DNA from: Amorphoplanes digitatis
GTDB lineage: Bacteria; Actinomycetota; Actinomycetes; Mycobacteriales; Micromonosporaceae
Direction of reading: 5' to 3'
DNA length: 64,000 bases
NCBI RefSeq assembly: GCF_014205335.1
Contig: NZ_JACHNH010000001.1
Location: 4,954,501 to 5,018,500, forward strand
In this document: one piece after another, positions 42,385-50,843 of the stretch
Layout: every line of letters starts with the position of its first letter
Numbering within the stretch: position 1 is the first letter of the stretch
Program-made: the position numbers and the translations under genes
The notes under the pieces: generated by a model
What the model saw: only the letters and a program-made list of their open reading frames with translations
What the model was told of the DNA's origin: nothing
Databases searched by the model: none

Positions 42385-42957
42385 TGCCGCAGACCCTATC
42401 GAATTCGGCCTGTCACCCGTACGCGGGAATGAGCCGCCGCGGCCGGAGAATCTATGTGGCGGTTCCTGGATTTCCTTATCCGGGGAAGTTAGCGTTTTTC
42501 GTATCGAACAGGGAACATCGCGACGCGGACGCGGTGCCCGGCCGTGTTGTCACGACGGGCACCACCAGGAGTCGAAGAGGGACCCACGCCCCCGGAGGGT
42601 GCCGCCCGGCTCCGCAGACCCGCCGCACGTGATGGGGCCAGGAAAGCGGTGGAGGGCTCCGTCACCGGCGCAAGGGGAACGTCCGGATTAACCGAGGAAA
42701 GGGAGGTCCGTACACCGTTCCTGGATCGCCCGCCGTCGGCTCCGTCCTAGGAGGTGGTCTCCGGTCACGCTTGAGCGATCTCCGCATCCGAAACCGTCAC
42801 ACACGGCCGGTGCGGATACAACCCGACGCGACTGTCGGTAAATGGTGTTTCAGACCCGATCAACCCCGGGCCCCGGCGCATGCGCCGGGGCCCTCGACGG
42901 TGTCCCGCCGGTAGGATTCCGGTAGCCCGTCACAGACGGCTACGGAGGCGAACGATC
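42385..42957. other. 573-base gene-poor region with possible structured RNA
   Basis: No credible protein gene is seen; the small open frames lack the third-position G/C bias of the window. AT-rich DNA at 42465-42510 could be a promoter. The middle (42520-42770) has G-rich, purine-rich runs (GAGGAAAGGGAGGT near 42696-42709) unlike coding DNA. A strong palindromic terminator ends the stretch on the plus strand although no gene on that strand precedes it, which suggests a non-coding transcript. I could not match it to a known riboswitch or housekeeping RNA. Confidence 0.4.
42868..42893 (+). terminator. Perfect 26-base palindromic hairpin, orphan terminator
   Basis: Arms GGGCCCCGGCGCA and TGCGCCGGGGCCC are exact complements. 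It lies 65 bases before the Ala-rich gene and 484 bases from the divergent kinase start, with no plus-strand gene in front of it. Confidence 0.65.
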
Positions 42958-43353
42958 ATGACCGAGCCCACCGGAGTGGAGGCACTGCGCGCCGGCCACC
43001 GGGCGCTGAGTGCCGCGATCGAGGTCTTCGACGCCGCGCGGGCGGCGTCGACCGAGGCCGCCATCGCCCGCCAGCGCGCCGCGCACGACGCCGAGCGCCG
43101 GGCCTGTGACCGCTGGTCGGCGCTGAGCGAGGCGCGCCGCGCCGCCCCCGGCGACCTCCGGCTCGTCGCGCGGGCCGACCAGGCGCACGGCGCGTACGAG
43201 GCGGCGCGGGAGGCCTCCCGGGCCGCGGCCCGCGAGGCCGCCGCGGTCGCGCGGGCGGCGCTGGAGGAGTCCGCGCGCGACAGCGCACGGCTGAGCGACC
43301 TCGGCGCCCGGTGCCGCGCCGCGGCGCGGATGTCTCCGCGCGCGGAGGCCTGA
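42958..43353 (+). CDS. Hypothetical Ala/Arg-rich coiled-coil protein
   Basis: The 131-residue protein is almost wholly helical, with heptad-like Ala/Arg/Glu patterning (AAIARQRAAHDAERRACDRW, then AYEAAREASRAAAREAAAVA). It has no membrane segment or known domain. ATG at 42958 has GGAGG about ten bases upstream. The role is unknown; the sequence is compatible with a structural or nucleic-acid-associated helical bundle. GH130 follows 102 bases later. Confidence 0.7.
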   Translation: MTEPTGVEALRAGHRALSAAIEVFDAARAASTEAAIARQRAAHDAERRACDRWSALSEARRAAPGDLRLVARADQAHGAYEAAREASRAAAREAAAVARAALEESARDSARLSDLGARCRAAARMSPRAEA

Positions 43354-43455
43354 AAGCCCCGGCGGACGGCGGGGCCGCTGGGTACGGTGGACACGCCTGC
43401 CGCAGCAACACCGGGCCGGTGCCATGTACCGCGATCGACCATCGGAAGGCCCGGC

Positions 43456-44976
43456 ATGGTGTCCAGTCCCGTTTCCCAGCGTCCGGCTGTCCCGCTCGCG
43501 GAGCGGCAGGACCTGATGCTGACCCCCGATCCGGGGCGCGTGATCGTCAAGCTGTTCGTGCCCGGCGAGGACTCCGCCGTGGTACGCACCCGGGCGCACG
43601 CGCTCATCGACCGCATCGCCGAGCTGCCCGGCGACGAGGTCGAACAACTGCTCGACGAGACCGTCGCGGAGTTCGCGGGGCGCCATCGCGACCTGGAGGA
43701 CACCTTCCGGCACCACTTCGACCTCGTCCGGCACCGCGCGGACCGCGTCGACGAGCTGTCGCCGCACCACCGGCTGCTGGTCGGCGCGTTCTTCACCCAC
43801 GAGTACGCCGTCGAGGCCGCCGCCCTGTGCAACCCGTCGCTCGTCGCGCACCCCGACCAGTCCGGCCTCGGCGCCGGGCAGTTGCGCGCCGCCGTCAGCG
43901 TCCGCCAGATCGGCGAGGGACATCTGTCCAGCATCGGCTTCGTCACGGCCGTCCTCGGACCGGGTGCCGAGCTGGCGGTCACCGAGCGGACCGGGCCACT
44001 GGTCGCCGGTGACCGGGCCGAGGCACGCCACCGGCGCGACCTGCTCGCGGCGGGCATGGCCGACGAGGGCTGCGACAACGAGGTGTCGGCGACGCTGCTC
44101 GGCGCGCTGCCAGAGCACTTCGACGACGCCACCTTCGAGGAGGTCATCAGCGACCTGCCGAGCGACCTGCTCAGCCGCGAGAACGCCCTGGAGACCCTCG
44201 AACAGCTGCGCCGCATGAACGCGGGCAGCTACGCGACGGAGTTCCCCGCCGACACCCTGCTGCATCAGCGGGTGCTCTGGCCGGCCAACGCGATCGAGAG
44301 CCACGGCATGGAGGACGCCCGCTTCGTGCGGTACGTCGGCGACGACGGCGTGCCGGTCTACCAGGCCACCTACACCGCGTACGACGGCCGGGCCATCGCC
44401 ACCCGGGCGCTGTGCACCACGGATCTGCGGCGCTTCGAGATCGAGCCCATGCGCGGCCCCGGCGCGCGCAACAAGGGCGTCGCGCTGTTCCCCCGGCCGG
44501 TCGCCGGCCGCCGGCTCGCCCTGTGCCGCACCGACGGCGAGACCATCGGCCTGACCGTCCTCGGGCCCGACGCCCGCTGGCGGGAACCCGTGCCGCTGCA
44601 CGGCCCCCGCCGCGGCTGGGAGCTGACCCAGACCGGCAACTGCGGCTCGCCCATCGAGACCGATGCGGGCTGGCTGGTGCTCACCCACGGCGTCGGCGCG
44701 ATGCGCCGGTACGCGATCGGCGCGATCCTGCTCGACCTGCGCCACCCCGAGCGGGTCGTCGCCGAGCTCCCCTACCCGCTGCTGGCGCCCGGCGGCAACG
44801 AACGCGAGGGCTACGTGCCCAACGTCATCTACTCCTGCGGCGGGCTGATCCACGCCGGCCGGCTCTGGCTGCCGTACGGCGCCGGCGACGCGCGGGTCGG
44901 CTTCGCCACCACCGACGTCGATGCCCTCCTGGCCGCCATGACGCCGATGAACCGGGACCTCAGGTCAGCTCGATGA
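43456..44976 (+). CDS. GH130-family glycoside phosphorylase/hydrolase with N-terminal helical extension
   Basis: The 506-residue protein has a GH130 five-bladed propeller in its C-terminal 330 residues: TEFPADTLLHQRVLWPANAI, then SHGMEDARFVRYVGDDGVPV (proton-donor Asp in the M-E-D-A-R motif), PRRGWELTQTGNCGSPIETD and YVPNVIYSCGGLIHAGRLWL. Residues 1-170 are a helical extension found in the longer GH130 branch. Members split beta-mannosides by phosphorolysis (or hydrolysis), releasing mannose-1-phosphate. No signal peptide: cytoplasmic. ATG at 43456 has GGAAGG six bases upstream. It overlaps the convergent Gfo/Idh gene by 17 bases. Confidence 0.86.
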   Translation: MVSSPVSQRPAVPLAERQDLMLTPDPGRVIVKLFVPGEDSAVVRTRAHALIDRIAELPGDEVEQLLDETVAEFAGRHRDLEDTFRHHFDLVRHRADRVDELSPHHRLLVGAFFTHEYAVEAAALCNPSLVAHPDQSGLGAGQLRAAVSVRQIGEGHLSSIGFVTAVLGPGAELAVTERTGPLVAGDRAEARHRRDLLAAGMADEGCDNEVSATLLGALPEHFDDATFEEVISDLPSDLLSRENALETLEQLRRMNAGSYATEFPADTLLHQRVLWPANAIESHGMEDARFVRYVGDDGVPVYQATYTAYDGRAIATRALCTTDLRRFEIEPMRGPGARNKGVALFPRPVAGRRLALCRTDGETIGLTVLGPDARWREPVPLHGPRRGWELTQTGNCGSPIETDAGWLVLTHGVGAMRRYAIGAILLDLRHPERVVAELPYPLLAPGGNEREGYVPNVIYSCGGLIHAGRLWLPYGAGDARVGFATTDVDALLAAMTPMNRDLRSAR

Positions 44977-46054
44977 CGCCGTCGACGCGTTCCGGCCGCC
45001 GGCAGGTCGTGGTCACCGTGACCGAGCTGCCGCTGTACGCGCTCGCCTGCATCGACTCCATGACGTCCAGGACGTGCAGCGCGACGTCGACGCCGGTGCG
45101 GTGCGGACGGTCCTCGGACAGGGCCTGGCTCAGGTCGAGCAGCCCCACGCCGCGGCCCGCGCCGGCATAGCCCGCGCTGGGCTCCAGCGTGGTCCAGTGC
45201 TCCGCCGCGGCGGGGTGCAGCCGTACGTCTCCGGCGAACCGGTTGGGATCCGGCACGGACAGCGAACCCGACGACCCGTACACCTCGATGTACGGCAGGC
45301 GGGTGGCCCAGATGTCGAAACTCATGATCATCGTGGTGAGCGCGCCGCCCTCGTGCTCCAGCAGGCCGGTCACGTGGCTGTCGACGTCGACCGGGAACGA
45401 CGTGCCGGCGCGCGGGCCGTCGGCGATGGTCCGCTCGTTGCGCGGCCGCGACGACATGCCCGCGACGCGGCGCACGGGCCCGAGCAGGTGCACCAGCGTG
45501 GTCAGGTAGTAGGGGCCCATGTCCAGCAGCGGCCCGCCGCCCCGCTGGTAGTAGAACTCCGGGTCCGGGTGCCACCGCTCGTGGCCCGGCACGGTCATGA
45601 AGGCCGTCGCGGCGAGCGCCGTGCCGATCGCGCCGGACTCCAGGGCCGCCCGCGCCGTCTGCACCCCGGTGCCCAGCACGGTGTCGGGCGCGCACGCGGC
45701 GCGCACCCCGGCGGCGGCCGCGGCCTCGGCGATCGCCAGGCCGTCGGCGCTCTCCGCCGCGAGGGGCTTCTCCCCGTACACGTGCTTGCCGGCGGCGATC
45801 GCCGCGAGCGCGACGGCCGCGTGCCCGGCCGGCGTCGTCAGGTTCAGGACGACGTCGACGTCGTCGGCCGCGAGCAGCTCCGGCAGGGTGGCCACCCGGG
45901 CGCCGGGATGCTGATCGGCCAGCGCGCGTGCGCGCTCCGGGTCCAGGTCGGCGACCGCGGTCACCGCCAGGCCCGGCAGCCGGGAGAGCGTCGCGCCGTA
46001 CTGACCGCTGATCTTGCCGGCGCCCACGATGCCGACCCTCAACGTGCCGCCCAC
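44960..46054 (-). CDS. Gfo/Idh/MocA-family NAD(P)-dependent oxidoreductase
   Basis: The 364-residue dehydrogenase has the Rossmann start LRVGIVGAGKISGQYGATLS, the family signature AGKHVYGEKPLA and the C-terminal alpha/beta domain with PEFYYQRGGGPLLDMGPYYL, where Asp and neighbouring residues bind sugar. These enzymes oxidise sugars or inositols at a ring carbon. GTG at 46054 overlaps the ThuA gene by 16 bases, so the two form an operon for catabolism or modification of a sugar, a pairing common in actinobacteria. Confidence 0.92.
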   Translation of the reverse strand: MGGTLRVGIVGAGKISGQYGATLSRLPGLAVTAVADLDPERARALADQHPGARVATLPELLAADDVDVVLNLTTPAGHAAVALAAIAAGKHVYGEKPLAAESADGLAIAEAAAAAGVRAACAPDTVLGTGVQTARAALESGAIGTALAATAFMTVPGHERWHPDPEFYYQRGGGPLLDMGPYYLTTLVHLLGPVRRVAGMSSRPRNERTIADGPRAGTSFPVDVDSHVTGLLEHEGGALTTMIMSFDIWATRLPYIEVYGSSGSLSVPDPNRFAGDVRLHPAAAEHWTTLEPSAGYAGAGRGVGLLDLSQALSEDRPHRTGVDVALHVLDVMESMQASAYSGSSVTVTTTCRRPERVDGVIELT

Positions 46055-46740
46055 AGCAGGCCCCTCTCGACGATCGTCCGCACGTTCGGGTCGCGCAGCA
46101 CCTCGACCTTGTGGCCGGGGGTCGCGACGAAGACGCGGCCCCGGCCCCACCTGCGGGTCCAGACGGCCGGCGCGGTGACCGGCCGAGTCCAGGCCGCCCA
46201 CGGCCGCACGGCGGTGGTCGTGGTGGCCAGGACGTCGACGTAGTCGTCGGTCAGGACCCAGTACTGCTCGGTCTCGAGATCGAAGTCGGCGATCCCCTCG
46301 GTGATCGGATGCTCCGCGGCCGCCGGCGTCATAGTGATCCTGTGTGCGACGTAGTTGTCGGACTGCTCGTCCGTCCTCTCCCCGGGCGCGCAGCGTGCGG
46401 CGTGCGCGACGAACTGCCCGCCGACGAGTTGCAGGTAGTCCGCGCTGGCGCGGTAGGAGTCGACGATCCCGCCGTGCCAGCCGGCCAGGCCGGTGCCGGA
46501 CTCGACCGCGGCCACCAGGCCGGCGATCTCCGGCGGCGCGATCGTCGACATGGTCACGCACTGCACCACCAGGTCGATGCCGCTCATCAGCTCGGGGTCC
46601 GCGTACGGCGCGGGTGAGTCCGCCACCTGCACGGCGAAGCCCCGCCCGCGCAGGTAGGGAATGAACAGGTCGGTGGCGCCGACCGGCTCGTGGCCGTCCC
46701 AGCCTCCACGCACGACCAGCGCCCGGCGTTCGAGTGTCAT
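46039..46740 (-). CDS. ThuA-domain protein (trehalose-utilisation type)
   Basis: The 233-residue protein has the ThuA/class I amidotransferase-like fold: ALVVRGGWDGHEPVGATDLF, IDLVVQCVTMSTIAPPEIAG, GTGLAGWHGGIVDSYRASAD (the G-W-H-G nucleophile-elbow-like turn), and GRGRVFVATPGHKVEVL. ThuA of rhizobia acts with the oxidoreductase ThuB on trehalose or disaccharides by making 3-keto sugars; the adjacent Gfo/Idh gene fits that pairing. ATG at 46740 follows GAAGGGGGA. The divergent region carries a 12-mer shared with the GH27 promoter. Confidence 0.88.
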   Translation of the reverse strand: MTLERRALVVRGGWDGHEPVGATDLFIPYLRGRGFAVQVADSPAPYADPELMSGIDLVVQCVTMSTIAPPEIAGLVAAVESGTGLAGWHGGIVDSYRASADYLQLVGGQFVAHAARCAPGERTDEQSDNYVAHRITMTPAAAEHPITEGIADFDLETEQYWVLTDDYVDVLATTTTAVRPWAAWTRPVTAPAVWTRRWGRGRVFVATPGHKVEVLRDPNVRTIVERGLLWAAR

Positions 46741-46820
46741 CCGTCCCCCTTCGACCGATGATGGTCATCTTCCCAGCCCGGCGCGGTGGCGCATAGATGA
46801 CCGTTCAGCTCCTGCCCGGG

Positions 46821-46826
46821 TACGGT
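46821..46826 (+). promoter_or_regulatory. -10 box (TACGGT), leaderless promoter
   Basis: TACGGT lies six bases before the ATG at 46833 and rules out the in-frame ATG at 46797. Confidence 0.5.
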
Positions 46827-46832
46827 TTACCG

Positions 46833-48293
46833 ATGAGCGGTGACGTCGCGCTGGCCGCGCCCCATCCGGCGGCCGTCGAGGCCGGCCGGGCGGCCGTCGC
46901 CGCGGGCGGCAACGCGCTCGACGCGGCGCTGGCCGCGGCCGCCGCCCTGACCGTCGTCTACCCGCACCAGTGCTCGATCGGCGGCGACCTCACCGCCGTG
47001 GTCCGGCCCGCCGGCGGCGGCGCCCGCGCGGTGCTGTCGCTCGGCGCCGCGGCCGCCGCGATCGACGTGGACGCCCTGCGCGCGGGCGGCGCCACCGCGA
47101 TGCCGGAGAGAGGCCCGTCGACCGTGACCGTGCCCGGCGTGGTGGCGGGCTGGGCCGCGGTGGCCGCGCTCGGTGCCCGCCTCGGCTGGGCCGAGCGGCT
47201 GCGCCCGGCCATCGCGCTCGCCCGCGACGGCGCGCCGGTCAGCGCCGGGCTGGCCCGGGCGATCCGGGGCGGCCGCGCCGTGATCGACGCCGATCCGGGC
47301 CTGTCGGCCGTGTTCGGCGACGCGCGGGAGGGCACCCTGCTGACGCAGCCGGCGCTGGCCGGGTCGCTGCGGGAGCTGGCCGGCGACTGGAACGACCTCT
47401 ACACCGGGCCGCTGGGGCTTCGCCTCGCGGCCGGGCTGCGGCGGCTCGGCAGCCCGCTGACGGCCGCGGACCTCGCCGCGCACCGCGCCGAGACCACCGA
47501 CCCGTTGACCGCGTACGCGCACGGCGCCGAGTGGGCCGCGGCTCCCCCGCCCAGCCAGGGTGCGACGTTCCTGGCCGTACTCGGATCCGATCGGAGGCTC
47601 GCCGCCGCGTGGCGCGCCCGGTCGGCCCGCGACGCGCTGCTCGGCGACCCGCGCACCGGCCCGGTTGACCTGCCCGGGCTGCTGCTGCGCGACGCCCGGC
47701 CGGCGCACCCGGTCGCGCCCGGCCGGCGCCCGACCGGCGACACGGTGGCGGTCACCGCCGTCGGCGCGGACGGCACCGCGGTGTCCCTGATACAGAGCGT
47801 GTTCGACAGCTTCGGCGCCGGCCTGCTCGAGCCGGACACCGGCATCGTGCTGCACAGCCGCGGCTCGATGTTCAGCCTCGACCCGGCGCACCCGGGCCGC
47901 CTCGCGCCCGGGTCCCGGCCACCGCACACCCTGTGCCCCACGGTGGCCGTCGCCGGGGACACCGTGGTGGCGCTGGGCTGCCAGGGCGGCCTGTCCCAGC
48001 CGTGGATCCTGGCCCAGGTCGCCGCGGACGCGCTGACCGCGGCCGACCCCGCCGAGCTCGTGCGCCGGCCGCGCTGGATCATCGACGGCGGCGACCGGCC
48101 CCGCCTGGTGCTGGAGCCCGGCGTACCGGGCGCCGACGGCCTCGCCGCCGAGGCCGCCTCGCTCGGGCTGGCGGTCACCACCACCGCGGCGCCGCACGAC
48201 CGGGCCGGGCACGTCCAGCTGGCCCGGCTGCGCGACGGCGTGCCCGACGCGGGCAGCGACCCGCGGGCCGACGGGATCGCCGCGGTGTTCTGA
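46833..48293 (+). CDS. Gamma-glutamyltransferase-family Ntn hydrolase (divergent)
   Basis: The 486-residue protein matches gamma-glutamyltransferases: APHPAAVEAGRAAVAAGGNA, LDAALAAAAALTVVYPHQCS, IGGDLTAVV and TVPGVVAGWAAVAALGARLG. The autoprocessing site is GDTVAVTAVGADGTAVSLIQ, with Thr304 as the expected nucleophile; the usual T-T-H is reduced to T-V-A. GLSQPWILAQVAADAL fits the C-terminal region. There is no signal peptide, whereas classic Ggt is exported. It may act on a gamma-glutamyl compound or be a cephalosporin acylase-like amidase. Start fixed by a leaderless -10 box. Confidence 0.85.
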   Translation: MSGDVALAAPHPAAVEAGRAAVAAGGNALDAALAAAAALTVVYPHQCSIGGDLTAVVRPAGGGARAVLSLGAAAAAIDVDALRAGGATAMPERGPSTVTVPGVVAGWAAVAALGARLGWAERLRPAIALARDGAPVSAGLARAIRGGRAVIDADPGLSAVFGDAREGTLLTQPALAGSLRELAGDWNDLYTGPLGLRLAAGLRRLGSPLTAADLAAHRAETTDPLTAYAHGAEWAAAPPPSQGATFLAVLGSDRRLAAAWRARSARDALLGDPRTGPVDLPGLLLRDARPAHPVAPGRRPTGDTVAVTAVGADGTAVSLIQSVFDSFGAGLLEPDTGIVLHSRGSMFSLDPAHPGRLAPGSRPPHTLCPTVAVAGDTVVALGCQGGLSQPWILAQVAADALTAADPAELVRRPRWIIDGGDRPRLVLEPGVPGADGLAAEAASLGLAVTTTAAPHDRAGHVQLARLRDGVPDAGSDPRADGIAAVF

Positions 48294-48303
48294 GCGCCGG
48301 GCC

Positions 48304-48990
48304 TCAGCGGCCCGGGCCGGCCTGCCGCGGCTCGGGGGCCGGCAGCCACCGGCCGACGATGGCGTCCACGTCCTCCAGGGTCAGCGGCGCGCCGAGGTCC
48401 CCGGTCGAGGGCGCGGCTCGAAGGCCGTCGAGCAGCAGTTGCCGGTAGCGGACATAGGTGTCCGGCCGGAACTGCTCGCTGTGGTGCGCGATCTCGCTGA
48501 CCATCATCATGAGCAGCGGAATGTCGTGCACGTCGAAGTCGCCGCGCAGCGTGCCCTCGGCCTGCGCGCGCTCGACGAGCCGCTGCACCGGCGGCGCCAT
48601 GCGCTCGCCGACGCGGGCCCGGCGCCGGCTGCCGAGCGCGGCGTCCCGCAGCCCGCGGTCGGCGGCGTGCATGTCGGTGATGCGGCAGATGAGCCTGGTC
48701 AGGCCCTCCCACGCGGTCGGCGCCAGCAGGGCCGCCTCGGCGAGGCCGGCCAGCTCCTCGAGCCGGTCCTCGAGCGCCACCTCGACCAGGGCCTCCTTGG
48801 TCGGGAAGCGCCTGTACACCGTGCCGATGCCGACGCCGGCGTGGTGCGCCACGTCGTCGAGCGTCGCGGTGAGGCCCCGCGTCGCGAACACCTCCCGGGC
48901 CGCCTCGATGATGCGCCGGCGGTTGAGCTCCGCGTCGCGGCGCAGCGGCCGGGGCGAACCCCCCGCAGCGCGCCCCTCGGTGGTGGCCAT
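48304..48990 (-). CDS. TetR-family transcriptional regulator
   Basis: The 228-residue repressor has an N-terminal helix-turn-helix (RRRIIEAAREVFATRGLTAT, then LDDVAHHAGVGIGTVYRRFP) and a helical ligand domain. It is divergent from an MFS exporter gene, the standard layout for a drug-responsive repressor. ATG at 48990 is seven bases from TACCCT (48998-49003), so it is leaderless, and that -10 box overlaps one end of the candidate operator, giving autoregulation. It converges on the gamma-glutamyltransferase gene with ten bases between stops. Confidence 0.92.
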   Translation of the reverse strand: MATTEGRAAGGSPRPLRRDAELNRRRIIEAAREVFATRGLTATLDDVAHHAGVGIGTVYRRFPTKEALVEVALEDRLEELAGLAEAALLAPTAWEGLTRLICRITDMHAADRGLRDAALGSRRRARVGERMAPPVQRLVERAQAEGTLRGDFDVHDIPLLMMMVSEIAHHSEQFRPDTYVRYRQLLLDGLRAAPSTGDLGAPLTLEDVDAIVGRWLPAPEPRQAGPGR

Positions 48991-48997
48991 GTGACTC

Positions 48998-49003
48998 AGG
49001 GTA
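48998..49003 (-). promoter_or_regulatory. -10 box (TACCCT), leaderless promoter of the TetR gene
   Basis: TACCCT lies seven bases before the ATG at 48990 and touches the inverted repeat at 49003-49032. Confidence 0.5.
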
Positions 49004-49032
49004 ACAAATGGAGAAGAGTTCTCAGCTTTGTT
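49003..49032. promoter_or_regulatory. Probable TetR operator between regulator and exporter genes
   Basis: Outer arms AACAAA (49003-49008) and TTTGTT (49027-49032) and inner arms GAGAA (49011-49015) and TTCTC (49019-49023) give a 30-base imperfect inverted repeat in the divergent region. Confidence 0.6.
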
Positions 49033-49091
49033 GACCTCGGCCCGATACGGAGCGAGCACCTCAACTTCCCCTGCCGCCGCGAAGGACCCCG

Positions 49092-50786
49092 ATGACGACG
49101 ACCACCGGCCGTTCCAGGTCCGGCGCCAAGGCCAAACGCCCCAAGAACGGCACCAAGGCCAAACAGGCCAAGCCCCGTACCAAGGCCAAGCGACCCAAGC
49201 CGGGCGTAAAGACCGAACGACACAAGCCCGGCATCCCCAGCGTAATCATCAAGGCCGAACGGCCCGAGCCAAGCGCGGCCACCAGGACCGACCCACCCAT
49301 GCCCGCCGCCGAGCCTGCGGCCGCGCCCGTCGCGCCGGACCGGCACGCGGGTCGCTGGTGGGCACTCGTGGTGCTCGCCATGGCGCAGCTGATGGTGGTC
49401 CTCGACGCCACGATCGTGAACATCGCGCTGCCCACCGCCCAGCACGAGCTCGCCTTCTCCGACTCCGGCCGGCAGTGGGTCGTCACCGGCTACGCGCTGG
49501 CCTTCGGCAGCCTGCTGCTGCTGGGCGGACGCCTGTCGGACTCGCTCGGCCGCAAGAAGATGTTCCTCATCGGCCTCGTCGGCTTCGCCGTCGCCTCGGC
49601 GCTCGGCGGCGCCGCGCAGGGCATCGAGATGCTGATCGCCGCCCGCGTCCTCCAGGGCGCGTTCGGCGCCGCGCTCGCGCCGGCGGCCCTGTCCCTGCTG
49701 TCGACGACGTTCACGAACCCGGCCGAACGCGGCAAGGCGTTCGGCATCTTCGGCGCCATCTCCGGCGCCGGCGGCGCCGTCGGCCTGCTGCTCGGCGGCG
49801 TGCTCACCGAGTACGCCTCCTGGCGCTGGTGCCTCTACGTCAACCTGATCATCGCCGCGGCGGCGGTGCTCGGCGCGATGTTCAAGCTGCACGACGAGCC
49901 GGCCGCCGCCCGCGCACGCGGCCGCCTCGACCTGCCCGGCGTCGTCACCGCGGTCGGCGGCCTGGTCGCCCTGGTCTACGGCCTCGGCAACGCCGAGACC
50001 GCCGGCTGGAGCGACCCGAAGACGTACGGCTTCGTCTGCGGGGGCGTCGTCGTGCTCATCGCGTTCGTCGCGATCGAACGCCGCGTCGCCAACCCGCTGC
50101 TGCCCCTGCGGGTCGTGCTCGACCGCAACCGCGGCGGCTCGTACGCGGCCATCGCCATCGCCGGCGCGGCCATGTTCGGCGTGATGCTGTTCCTCACCTA
50201 CTACCTGACGAACGCCCTCGGCTTCAGCCCGGTGCAGACCGGCCTCGCCTTCCTGCCCATGCTCGGCGGCGTCATGCTCACCGCCACCACCATCGGCTCG
50301 CGGTTCACCCCGCGCATCGGCCCGCGCCCGCTGGTGCCGGTCGGCGCGCTCGCCGCGTCCGCCGCCATGCTCTACCTGACCCGCCTCGACCTGAACTCCA
50401 GCTACGTCACCGGCGTGCTGCCCGGCCTGATCCTCATGGGCCTGGGCATGGGCCTGATCTTCTCGCCCACCCAGAACACGGCCACCTCCGGCATCCGCCA
50501 CCAGGACTCCGGCGTGGCCTCGGCGATGATCAATACCGCGTCCCAGATCGGCGGCTCCATCGGCACCGCGCTGCTCAGCTCGTTCGCCGCCACCGCGGCC
50601 GCCGACTACCTGAGCAGCCACACCCCCGGCCGGCAGACGGCGGCACTCGCCTCGATGAGCGGCTTCCACACCGTCTTCTGGTGGGCGGCCGGCCTCTACG
50701 CCGCCTGCGCCGTCGTCTCCGCCCTGCTCTTCCGCACCGGCCCACTCACCGTCGACCCGGACGCCGCACCGGTCATCGCACACTGA
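49092..50786 (+). CDS. MFS drug exporter (DHA2, 14-TM) with Lys-rich N-terminal tail
   Basis: The 564-residue transporter has 14 predicted membrane helices and DHA2 motifs: VVLDATIVNIALPTAQHELA in helix 1, WVVTGYALAFGSLLLLGGRL, the loop LSDSLGRKKMFLIGL (motif A) and GGAVGLLLGGVLTEYASWRW (motif C region). It should export drugs by proton antiport. Residues 1-55 are a repetitive basic tail (AKAKRPKNGTKAKQAKPRTK and on), unlike the short N-termini of the family. The divergent TetR gene probably controls it. Confidence 0.92.
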   Translation: MTTTTGRSRSGAKAKRPKNGTKAKQAKPRTKAKRPKPGVKTERHKPGIPSVIIKAERPEPSAATRTDPPMPAAEPAAAPVAPDRHAGRWWALVVLAMAQLMVVLDATIVNIALPTAQHELAFSDSGRQWVVTGYALAFGSLLLLGGRLSDSLGRKKMFLIGLVGFAVASALGGAAQGIEMLIAARVLQGAFGAALAPAALSLLSTTFTNPAERGKAFGIFGAISGAGGAVGLLLGGVLTEYASWRWCLYVNLIIAAAAVLGAMFKLHDEPAAARARGRLDLPGVVTAVGGLVALVYGLGNAETAGWSDPKTYGFVCGGVVVLIAFVAIERRVANPLLPLRVVLDRNRGGSYAAIAIAGAAMFGVMLFLTYYLTNALGFSPVQTGLAFLPMLGGVMLTATTIGSRFTPRIGPRPLVPVGALAASAAMLYLTRLDLNSSYVTGVLPGLILMGLGMGLIFSPTQNTATSGIRHQDSGVASAMINTASQIGGSIGTALLSSFAATAAADYLSSHTPGRQTAALASMSGFHTVFWWAAGLYAACAVVSALLFRTGPLTVDPDAAPVIAH

Positions 50787-50831
50787 TCCGCCTCTTCACA
50801 AACATCCGCTTGTGCAAACGTTGACTTGCGA

Positions 50832-50837
50832 TAGGGT
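50832..50837 (+). promoter_or_regulatory. -10 box (TAGGGT), leaderless promoter of the ArsR operon
   Basis: TAGGGT lies six bases before the GTG at 50844. The AT-richer stretch just upstream (50795-50831) may hold the ArsR operator. Confidence 0.5.
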
Positions 50838-50843
50838 GCTGAG

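Noticed and set aside
42544..42750. 68-codon open frame in the gene-poor region
   Set aside because: Third codon positions lack G/C bias and the composition fits an RNA or spacer better.
42450..42868. Possible c-di-AMP, cobalamin or RNase P-type RNA
   Set aside because: None of the conserved core sequences of these families was found on either strand.
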